Positions 10,101 to 22,100 of a stretch of 64,000 bases of DNA are shown piece by piece. The notes under the pieces are model-generated. The model was not told the DNA's origin and did not search any database. It saw only the letters and a list, made by a program, of their open reading frames with translations. The position numbers and the translations under genes are program-made. Source of the DNA: Phlebotomus papatasi. Lineage: Eukaryota; Arthropoda; Insecta; Diptera; Psychodidae. Positions within the stretch are counted from its first letter, which is position 1, and every line of letters starts with the position of its first letter. The stretch is from contig NC_077222.1 in NCBI RefSeq assembly GCF_024763615.1, positions 62,744,001 to 62,808,000 on the forward strand, read 5' to 3'.

Positions 10101-13100
10101 ATGTATCCTACATAAAGTAGGAAATTTTTTTCCTCATCACTGGACTCACTCAATGTGTTCTGGCTATGAAAAATTTCAAGTAATCCTCGCAATTTTAATG
10201 CTCAATTTGCTGAGTTCAATTTAAAATTAAATTGTGAAAAATTCTAGTGTGATAGCACCGTAAGACATTTCCAATGAGCCCAAACATGATCTCATTTGGT
10301 TGAGAAATACGCTCTCTGGAGCCTTTTTAAATTTTAAAACGTTTGATCTTAAAAAACCGTTATTAAGAAATATTCAACGGGATTTTCGTATAAGAACGAT
10401 ATATCCGACTTGAGCATATCCAAAAATGAAAAAAAAATCGCACAATGAGTTTTCGAGCAATCCCAAAAACATAGTTTTGGAAAGGAACGGTAGGGGTGGT
10501 GGGAAAATGAGAGGCATGTTAATGGTCCCAAGGTGAACTTATGGGCGTCTCTCGAAAGTTCTAAGGGCCTTGACAGACCTGAGGATTAGCCGAGAGACGG
10601 CTTAACGTAATTATATTAGAAATAATGGTCAAACTACATTTCCATCATTTTCCACTAAGTCGTCTCTCGGCTTAAGTCGTAAGTGTGTCTAGGGCATAAG
10701 TCTAACTCTAATTATTTGGATTCTATGTGTGATAACGGCTGGACGAACAAATGGACAGACGTATACAGACAAACAGCGTGACAACAATAAACTTGAAACT
10801 CCAGATTTCCAAAATTCGACACCTTGGGGCGTATGCAGGCGAGAGAATATATACTGTTCTCTCTGTTGAGTTCGAGCAATAAAATATAGTTTCAAATCTT
10901 TCATTAGTTTTTATTAAATTTTGAAACCTCAAAATTCATATGGATGAACTTTTATGAACAGCTGTTTGTCTGTCTGATCCGTCTATTTATCACTGATACG
11001 TTCAGCTGACAATAAAATTAGAAACCAATGGGCATAGCTAATGACTTGGAAAATTTGGCGATCACCTCTCCCATAAGACGATTCAAGAACCATTAGCATG
11101 ACCCTCATTTTTCTCCAACCACCTCTCTTCACCTATTTTTGGATCATGGATTTCATGAAAATGTTCCATTCTTTTTATTTTTGGATATGGTTGAAAGAGG
11201 TTTCCTAGTTGGACATTTCGTCCATAAATTATCGTTGAATCATACCTGCCTAAGAACGATTCTAGAGAATGTATTTCTCAACCGATTTGGGCTATTTTGT
11301 TGCTCTTGCAAAGGTCTAAAAATTCCTGACTTCTGAACTTCTTCTAATTGTTTAATGAACCGTCGGTTTTATCGGTAATGAACCGATAAAATTCATATAT
11401 AAATTCGAAATTCAGTTGCCGTTTAAGGAAAAGCTTGAATTACCAGGTCAAAAGCCGGTTTGTATCTTTTATAGTTTAAATCGTTAAACTATCTAAAAAA
11501 AATCATCATATTCAACCATTTATCCCTTGGGGTCGCGGCCTTAAGATATTCAGGTTAGCAGCCCTAAGACATTAGCATAAAAATTTCAACAATTTTGTCG
11601 AATTGGAGAGAAAGGTTGACAGGAAACTTATGAACCGAATAAAGGCTTATTAACCCATTCAGTCAATGTACCAGAAATACTTGAGATAGAATGTTCATAT
11701 TTTGGGATTAGTTTCCTACAGATTAATACATGAATTTTTTGAAAAGAAAAAAAATTTATCTCATATGGTGGCGCGGGGAGCCTCTGTCAAACACACGTCT
11801 TAACAGTCACTGAATTTAAATTCTGTGCATTAATTCATTACAAACTCTATTGCTTTAGATAGAGTAATTATTTAAGAGCACAAATTGGCAACCAGAATTC
11901 AAATCAGGAAAGAGGAAAGTCGACAATTTTAACAAATTCGACGGGATGTCGTATTTTCTGTCCGCCATTTTGAGCAAAAATTTTGCATGACCTTCCGCGA
12001 AGCAAGAAAATGATAACAAAATGTATTTTCATCTCTGTTGGACTATTTTTCTCAAGTAATTGAATAACTAACGTTACTAAAAATCCATTCCCGACATCAA
12101 TTCGGATAAAAATGTCCCAGAAATAAATCATCAAAAATCACTCAATTTGCGTATGATGTATAATACCATGGTAAGGAATGGGTTAAAGAGGCTCAAAATT
12201 AAATTCTCTTCTAGTTCAACGTAAATATAGTATTTGGAAAAATATTTCTTAATATCTTTTACAACATAAAAGATGCATTTTTTAAACCCTCAAACAAAGT
12301 TCCTATCTCATAAATTTCTCCGTTTTTTTATTAGAAATATTTTTTTTTACTATTTTATTCTTAAAAACGCATTAATTTGTCATGATGCCATATGATAATC
12401 TTTCTAAAGCTTTATTAGGAAAATATTGAATAAAAATTATCGAATTTTGTAAGACTTTAAGATAAAAAATGTTCAAGATTTATTTTAGAGTTAATTGCAT
12501 TTTTCCCATAATAAAAAAAATTAATAAATAAATAAGTTTAATAAATTGAATAATTTTACTGACCTTTCGCAATGCTCCACCAAGGAAGAGTGACATAGGT
12601 CAGGAATGCATTCAGTGGCGTGGATTGCTGCCGACGATTCTCCTTCCAAAAGTGAAAAGTCTGTGTGAATCCCTTTGTGGCCCAGAGCGGATTGTACGCC
12701 CCATCGTCCAATTCTGCAAAGAGAAAAAATACAAAAAAAAAGAAAAATATATAGTCAATTTTCTCTTGCACCAAAATCCTTTTGGATAACACCAAAAGAA
12801 AAAGGAAAAAAAAACAGTTGAAGTAATTTTTTTTTCTCCACCTTTTGTGGATTTTTTGGGCACATCGCACCAATAGTAGATATTAGTGCCATCCGGAGTA
12901 GTTCTCTGTGGGACTTTCTTCAGTGAAATTGGCCTATTGTACCACATACTGTGATGAATAGTACTGCGTTTTCGCTTGGGAAAAGTCGAGTAGAATCTCT
13001 TGCGTGGAACAGTTTTTGAATTCCCATTTAAATCTCCTTCTTTTGCATTTTTCTGAGCTTTAGCCACTTCAGTCTTTGAATTGAGATTTGCATCTGATGA

Positions 13101-16100
13101 TATCCTTTCACTCTTTCTGGTCCCATCATTGTCAGCATGATATTCAACTTCAACCCTAAGTGGATGGGGATCTTTTTCCGGATCAAGTGATTGCTTTTGG
13201 AGTTTTTGAATTTGTTTGGCACGACTCTGTTCCACCACTGGAAGTTCCTCCTTCCCATGCACCCTGACAATCATCCTTGGATCCAAGTCACTCAGTACAC
13301 CAATCTTCACAATATCATCTGTCATGTCACCATTGAGGGATGTAGCATCATCAGCCAATTCATATTCCTCCATATTGTCCCGATTGTTGTTCTTCTTGGA
13401 CATTTTGGGCGACTCTGACGTCTTCTTGGTGTCCTTTCGGGGACTTTCAGGGGTCTTGGGACTCTTTTTCTTCTCTTTATTCACAATTTTCTTCTTCTGT
13501 GCCCCACCCCCTCCCCCTGGCATCTCAATTTCACTCTCCACCGTCAGCAGATTTCGGTGTTTGGGACGATTACGCTTAGGTGTTACATTGGCCAGGCATG
13601 CTGGTGAATTGGCCTCATCGCACGTGCGACAATAGACATCGGACATTTGTGCCGATGCTGAATCACTCCATCTCTTCTTGGAGCCAAAGCAACATGTGCA
13701 GCACGTTGTGGCTGATGCCAATTTTGTGTCCGACGCAGAGGAAGCAGGACGATCTGTAAGACAGATCACACAACCCATATTGATTTTTTTTTGCACCCCA
13801 AAAACTTTAAAAATTTTCCACATTACTCTCTCTCTCTCTCTTTCTTTCTCTCTCTTTCTCTCGCTCTGGCTAATCAGCAAAAAATCAAATGGAGGGAAAA
13901 TTGTGTGTATGATAATGTGCTCTACTTTTATACCAAATCAAAATTTTCCGCAATTTTTCTTGCACATTTCTTTCATCAAAAATTCTTTCTTTTTTTCAGT
14001 GTGTCTTTTATTCTGCATCTTTCTCTCTTCACTGTCTCAATTTTTTTTTTATTTTTGCATTTATCAGAATCGTCCTGCCTCCTCAGAGTCACAATTTTTA
14101 TTGCACTACTCAAAAGCCATCTACTAATAAAATCAAAATTTATTTATTCTTTTCCATTTTTTCAAAAAAAAAATACCAAAAATAATTTACCACAACATCA
14201 ATCAATGCATCAACAGAAGCAGCAAAAAAACACACTTTCAACTGAGATTTTGTGCAGAAAAATTTGTGTAATAGAGTGCAAAAAAAGAACAATGAAAATT
14301 GTTTTGCATGCAAAAATGTGCAACGGAAATGCTGAATTTGCCAAGATTTTTTTTTTTAGAAAAAAATTTTTAATTAAAAAAGAAACATTTAGCTTACCAT
14401 CGCGAAGATCACCAGCTTCAATTTCCGATATTTCACTGGCCAACGAATCGAGTCCTTCATTCTCCGATCGGGCTTTATTCCCCGCCGATCCATCCTGGCC
14501 ACTCTTTGTCTTCCACGCAAAACGCGCAAAGTGATTGAGATTAGCACTTGGATCACTCAGACGACGCTGATGACGGTAATTGTAGAAGTCATCATTCTCA
14601 TCGTCCCAGTCCGTGTCCCACATGTCGGTGGCACAGAATCTGAAAAGAAAATTTTTGCATGACTTCACGTGAAGCGAGAAAAGAACAACAAAATGTATTC
14701 CCATCTCTGTCGGGCTATTTTTTCCAAGTAATTGAAGGACTAAAGTAACTAAAAATCCATTCCCGACAGAAACTCGAATATCAATTGCCTTGTAATAAAT
14801 CATCTAAAATCACTCAATTTGCGTATGATGTGTAATACCATGGTAAGGAATGGGTTAAGAATGTCACAATGAATGGCCCAGCAATGCGTAAAAAGTCGAC
14901 ATTTACTTCATCCAACAGATATAGATTTATCGATACGACAGTGTCGAAAAGTTATCATTCCACCCCAGGGCTTCAAAGAGATAGACTTCATGTTCAATGT
15001 AAAATAAAACATTGAAATTTTTGAAATATTATTCTTATTAAAGTTGTTGTTTGTAGAATTTTCGAATTTGTTGTCCATTTAAGATTTTGAGAATTTAAAA
15101 ATTGGGGTCAAGTAAAAAAAACTCGGAGTAAAATGCGATACAAATCCGCTTTGAATGATAGTATTTGAGCCCCTTATTAGTTCTGCCTTTTATAAACCAG
15201 TGAAAAGACTTTTCCTGGGAACTGTACTAAATTTCGGCCAGCTTTCAATTTCGGCCACTTCTTTTTTTTCTCAAAATTCTATAAATTTTTATTTTTTTTT
15301 CGTTCTCCAAAGGTTGAGCAATGCAAACAAAAAGGGACAAATAATCCTAACCGGCTTATGTAGGTGAGATTCTTAACATGAGCTCACTTGGAATGCATGC
15401 AAATTCGATTTAGAGCTGAAGTTGGGGGACGCCATTTAGTTATTTTGAATCAAATTCGTGAAATGTTCAGAATGTTCTCTATAATTTTGCCGAAGAACTA
15501 GATCTCATTAATTACTCAGAAGCCGAAATAATCAAAGATGTTTGTTTCTGAACTCGTTTTTCGACCAGAGCGCCCCAAGTGTTCATTTGATAAACTTCAA
15601 CTATATCAAAGAATTGTTGTATTTTGTGAGATTTTCCATTCAAAACCCTGTTTCAAGTGCCTCGGTCGAGTAGAAGTAGTCAAATTGGCATCTGAGTGGT
15701 TTCAAAGCGTTATTATGAGAAAACTCAATTTTTTCACACTTAAACGTCAAAATCGGACAGATTGCATTATCTGATCGAAAGATGATGTATGGACGAAATA
15801 TAGATATAAATGTCCTCTACAATTATGTCGAAGTAATCATCAAAATCGGTTCAGCGACAGTCGAGATAATTGAGTTTATGTGATATTGAAATTGTTTTTT
15901 CGACTGTGGCGCCCCTGGTGTTGGTCCCACGAAGTTCAAATGTTCTAGAAAGTTGTAGAATTTGGTGAGATCTTCCGTTCAAGCCCTCACTCATCAAATC
16001 GGTCACATAGAACCGGAGATATGATTTTTTGAATTTCGTGAACTTTGACCCCTCATATCTCCGGTTCTATTGAAACCACAGCGAACCCACGCCACTTTTT

Positions 16101-19100
16101 GGAAACGTCCAAGACTAGACCACAACACTCTAAAATTTGATTAACTTGCACAATGGCGTTTTTTGAGAAAAATGAGTTTGAATTTTGATGAATTTTGAAG
16201 CTATCGCAGCGCCACCTGTGGTGACTTTTTAAACTTCCACCTGAAAGTGCTCATCGAGACGAAACCAAAAACCTAAAATTTAGGTCAAAATGTTAATTAT
16301 AACCGGAGATAGAGGCCGGTCAATATTCGAACTTTGACCCCTTATAGCTCGGATCAGGGGTTATCGATCGACTTAAGTATTTTTTTGTTTGATAGGTATA
16401 ATCAAGGGCTACAACATACTAAAATTTCAGACCGATGCACAAAGGAATTTTTGAGTTATTTATTTAGAAGATTGAAAAATCTTCTTTTTAAAAATAGCGC
16501 CCCTAGCGGTGGTTTTATGAACTTGCCATGTTAGAAGGGGAAGTGGCATTTCACGAGAGATTTCCACAACGGCCTCACTTTTTAAATTCTGACAATTAGA
16601 ACCGGAGTGATGGCCATTTTAGGAATTTATGTTGGACCCTTATAGCTCGGGGTCAGGGGGGTCGGGGGACCTTAAGTTTGGTATTGATCGAACGCTCTAA
16701 GGCCCAGCCATAACATACTAAAATTTAAGCCCGATCGATGCCATAGGGGCGGAGCCATTGAGAAAACAAAAAAAAGGGGGGTATTCAAAATGACGGAAGG
16801 AGGGGTGGGGGTGGGGGGTCAATGCACCATATTGCAATTTTCAGCCGATATAAACCTTTGCCGAAAACCGCAAGTCGATATCTCTTTTAGTTTAGGAGCT
16901 ATTAAGCTCCAAAGAGCGGCCGGACAGACGGACGGACGGACGGGAACGGTTTTTAGCCACCCATATATTCGTGATCAGGAAGTGTCAAAACACGTTTTGG
17001 CAAAGTTTCTCAATTCTCCACTGGAGACCTAGTGGCAGTGAAGGTAGAGGTAGAGACTGCTCTTGGAAGACGGGAGCTGGTCTTAGCCTCGGCCTATTTG
17101 CCATACGACGCAACTGACCCGCCTCCGTCTCGGGAGTTAGCGGATCTGGTTGCGGCGTGTGAGAGGAACTCATGGGAGCTTCTCGTGGGGGCTGATGCTA
17201 ATGCTCATCACATAGCATGGGGTAGCACTGGCGTCAATGCACGTGGGGAGTCTCTCTTGGGATTTATCTGCACGAATCAACTCGAAATTATAAATGTTGG
17301 TGACAATCCCACTTATGTCGACAGACGTAGGAAAGAGGTCATTGACATTACACTCGGTACGAGACTCGCGGCTGAGCTAACTACTGGTTGGCACGTGTCG
17401 GATTGTCTGACTATGTCTGATCATAGGAGGATTTATTTCGACATTTCGGCCCCGACCAACAGTCCGAAATCATTCCGCAATCCTCGGAAAACGAACTGGT
17501 TAGTATTTAATCAGTCCCTTTCTGAGGACTGGCGAGGAGATGGGCAATTGCCTAGGGACGCTGTAAGCATTGAAGACTCGGTTGAAAAACTGAATTCGGC
17601 TTTGCTCTCGGCGTACGAAAAGGCCTGTCCACTCTCAACAAATTTAAATAACAATAAAGGCAAACCTTTGCCTAGGGAACTCTGCCTATTAAAACAGAGA
17701 ACAAGAAAATCTGTTAACAGAGCCCAAAATACGATGCTGGATCGCGACTGGGAAGAAGCTGCCGCTCGTAAAAGGGAATACAAAAAAGCATTGAGAAAAT
17801 GGAAAAGGGAGAATTGGAGAGAATTTTGTGGACAAATCATGGCTGTGAAAGAAGCGGCCAGGATTAAGAAGCTTCTATCCAAGGATCCCTCAGAACGGCT
17901 AGGCGTGTTGAGAGCACCCAGCGGAATCCACACAGATTCTGCGGATCAAGTCACGCGTCTGTTGCTTGAAACACACTTTCCGAACTGTCAGATTGATAGT
18001 ACGGAAAGTGCACCTATACGACTTGAGCTATATTCGGGGAACCAACGTGATTGGGGAAAGGCTTCAGAGATTGTCACATCTGAAAGTGTCACATGGGCAA
18101 TCAGCAGCTTTTCACCATACAAGACAGCAGGTACGGATGGTATTTTTCCGGCTTTGCTCCAGCAGGCTGCGGAGACCATTACCGTGTCGCTTGTAAACCT
18201 TTTTAGGGCGTGTCTTGCCATCGGGTATGTACCGCATACTTGGAGGCGAGCGCGAGTAGTATTTATTCCAAAACCAGGTAAAAGCAATTACGAGGACCCT
18301 AAGTCCTTCAGACCTATTAGTCTGACATCGTTCTTGCTAAAAACCTTGGAGAAACTCTGTGATAGGTATATTAGGAGTCGGATTCTTGTGAAGAATCCGT
18401 TAAGTCCTATGCAACATGCCTATCAAAGAGGAAAGTCAACAGAATCGGCTCTCCATCAATTGGTAAGCCGTATCGAAAAATCGCTTAGCGACAAAGAAAT
18501 TGCTCTCGTTGCTTTCCTGGACATTGAGGGAGCTTTCGATAAGGTCAACTCTACGGTTCTGGCACGAGCGATGAGAGAGTTTAAACTAGGTCAAACCCTA
18601 GAAAAATTTACCACTAGTTTAGTTGGAAACCGCATTGTGGAAGCGGAGGTACACGGCGCACAACTGTCGGCAGCTGTGAGCAGCGGCTGCCCTCAGGGAG
18701 GTGTACTGTCTCCCCTTCTATGGTCCATGGTGGTTGATAGCTTGCTAGTGCAACTTAACTCAGCGAACTTTTATACACAAGGTTACGCTGATGATGTCTG
18801 CATTGTCATACGGGGGAAATTTCTATCTACACTGTGTGATCTTATGCAGAGGGCATTAAGCATCGTTGAAGGCTGGTGTTATTCCCGCGGTCTTAAGGTT
18901 AATCCCGAAAAGACTGCTCTCATCGCCTTCACGAAGAAGTACAAGCTGGAGGGGTATAGGGCACCCAAATTCTTTGGGAAAGAACTTACCCTGCAGAAAG
19001 AAGTAAAATACCTTGGTATTTTATTTGATCAAAGACTCACATGGAAGAAGCATCTGGAAGACCGTATCACATCGGCCACTAGATCGTTTTTCTCATGTCG

Positions 19101-22100
19101 ACGTTTACTCGGCAGATCTTGGGGTCTGTCGCCGAAAATCACACTATGGATGTATCAAGCCATAGTCAGACCACTAATCTCATATGGAGCTGTAGTATGG
19201 TGGCCAAGAGTCGAATATAAAAATTCGGCACTGGCGCTACAGCGGCTTCAGAGATTAGCTTGTATTGCAATCACAGGATCCATTCGGACAGCCCCCACCG
19301 CGGCGCTGGAGGTCTTGTTGAGCTTGCCTCCGCTTCCGCTTTATATAAAAGCTGAGGCGGGTAAGGCAGCAGTAAGACTGCGTTCTGCAGGAACATGGAA
19401 GGTCGGGTGCCACCCAGCGGGACATGTTAAAATCATGGACGCAATGGTTAAAAGGCACCCTGACCTTCTAATGAGGGACGATTTCCACCTTGTGGATAGA
19501 CTTCCTCAAAAGAATTTTAAAACCGTGCTAAACACGAGAGCTGAGTGGAGAGACCGGGAAGGGGTCATCAATGAACCCGGTGCGGTTGCACTCTTCACAG
19601 ACGGCTCACGGTTGGACGGCTCCTCTGGAGCCGGGTACCACTGTCCGAAACTCGGAATTGGTGGGTCAGTGCCACTTGGCCGGTATACTTCTGTATTCCA
19701 GGCCGAGGTCACAGCAATCCTAATTGGGGTTCAGACTCTGACTGAATCTGGGGTTTCTGGCAGGAAAATTAACATATTTTCTGATAGCAGAGCTGCTTTG
19801 CTCTCTATATCCGAAAACAAATCCCGCTCTTCGCTGGTGCTCGAGTGCCGGAAAATGTTAGAAACGGTCTCACTTAACTGTGAGATCGGTCTACATTGGG
19901 TACCTGGGCACTGTGGTATTGCGGGTAATGAAGAGGCCGACCGCCTCGCAGTGGCAGGAGCGAAGACCGAATTCATCGGTCCTGAGCCTGCCTTGGGAGT
20001 GTCTCCCCAAATGAAGAAAACCATCATTGGGGAGGATTTACTTTCACAACACCAATCGGTCTGGACGGCTACAAGTAATTGTCGCGTGTCCAGACTGTTC
20101 ATGCCACTTGTGGACAGGAAAAGGACAGAGTACCTGGTGAGCAGTAACCGCTGCAAAGCGCGGCAGTTTGCTGATCTTCTCACTGGACACTGTCTAAACA
20201 AACACCTCAACAGATTGGGTGTTGACTGTAATCCAATCTGTAGAGGTTGTGACAACGCTGAGGAAACGGTCTTACATTATGTATGTGACTGTCCCAGCCT
20301 TTACAACACCAGACGAGCGCTACTTGGAAAAGCGGTGCTCGACTGGAATGACCTCCCAAAATTGAAACCGGCCAGTCTAATGGAATTTATCCGTAAGACT
20401 GGCTGGCTCAATTCACAACACCCTTAATTTAGGGATTAACATGGGGATGCATAAGGGGCCCAATCGGAGGCCTGGATGCAGCGGACGGGTTGGCGTGGAC
20501 ACGAGCGGCTTAGCTGAGGATGAAGTCGAGAGTGGAGCTGAAGCAGCATGAGGAGGATGGACGCCGCCTACTGCCCCCAATTTAAATCTATCTATCTATC
20601 TAAAATCCCAAAAAACCAAAATCCCGAATTTTCCCCGTGATTGAAAAAGATTTTCTGTATTTTGTGAAACTATTCCATATATAATTTTGTTCCTTTCAAG
20701 ATTTTGACCATTCTGGATTTTGGCGTATTCGGGATTTTGTCTTTCTATAACAATGTCAATTACGACAAATTGCATACTGCATCTCGGAAGATAAAATGAA
20801 AATGAATTCGATCAAAATTCAAGTCTTTTTAAATTTTACGATTGTAATTCCTATAATTTTGAGTTTTGAGTAGAATATTGTATAGAATAGAATAAAATAC
20901 AATAGAAAACTGATAACGTGTTTTTTAAGATAAAAGATTTAAAAGGCTCTGGAGAGAGGATTTATCCACCGAATAGTATCATGTTTGAGCTCATTGGAAA
21001 GGTCTTGGAATTTCCTATAAATTTAAACCGGTTTCAATCGGTTCTGAATCGGTAATGAACTGGTTCATAACCGATAATTTTTATTCGAAATTTAATTATA
21101 TTACTCCTAAAGGCCTCTACACATTGGGAACAATTTTTGTCAAAAATTGCATTTTTGACAGAATTTTGACAGTTCTACAACAGTGCTGCAGACAATTTGC
21201 CTTCAAAAATGCAATTTTTGACGAAAATTGCTCCCAATGTGTAGAGGCCTTAAAGTTACTTATTGGTCAATGTTTTTAGTGTTTTATATCGGATGAGAAT
21301 TTCGTATAGAATCTAAGTCACGAGTTCGATCACTTTCGTCAAGCCTGGGATGCTTTGCCAGACCTTTTATAAGGGTAATTGCCACCAAATAATTTTACAA
21401 ACAAGCTTTAAAAAAATTGTAACAAGACGATATAAAGACTGAAATGCTTCTTGGGTAAATTATTCAAATAAAGGAAAACAATTAAACACTTTCTTTTGTA
21501 TTTATGACTCATTTATCAGACGCTTTGCGAAATAATAATTGGCCTACATCTCTGAAACCAAATTGATAGCAAAACAAAAGCAATTTAAACAACTGAATGA
21601 TATCATTCTTCCCGGTCAAAATCTTAATAAAGAAAGAAGAGCCAAATATTTTTGAGATCAAGAGTATTTTTTGCAATAAAATCTCTCAATATAGAAAAAA
21701 TAAATAAAATTTGTCAATTTCGAGTCAAAAGACAATCCGTAAATCTTTATAGAATCAATTATTTTTAAAAAGAACGCTTTGGAAAATTGATTACTCAGCA
21801 CTAAAGCGGAGAAACTCTGTTCGTAGTACCATCAGCTGTTTCCGTGGTGTAGTGGTTATCACATCCGCCTAACACGCGGAAGGCCCCCGGTTCGATCCCG
21901 GGCGGAAACACTCCTTTTTTCTTTTTTTTTTTCTTTCAAAAAGATACAAAATATTTTTTTTTATCACTTACCCGGGTTCACTGGTGGGTGTTTCGACTCC
22001 TGATCCCTTTGGCTTCGTCACGGCCATCTCGGCATGCCCTTTCCCTTGAGGACCCTTCATCCGGACAAATTCACAGCGAGTCTGTGGGCCTCCTGAGCTA

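Noticed and set aside
13754..13778. MGCVICLT as a possible alternative start before exon 6
   Set aside because: The ATG falls in the intron just before a good TTACAG acceptor, and the reading without the intron agrees in phase with exon 5. An alternative promoter is possible but unsupported.
13216..14534. Long plus-strand frames opposite exon 6 and in intron 5 (139-247 residues)
   Set aside because: They are shadows of the minus-strand KIAA0930 exon or products of the TC-rich and T-rich tracts; no protein similarity and no splice support.
15155..16534. 66-78-residue frames in the modular repeat copy A
   Set aside because: The frames are not kept in copy B, so they are not evidence of a coding gene.
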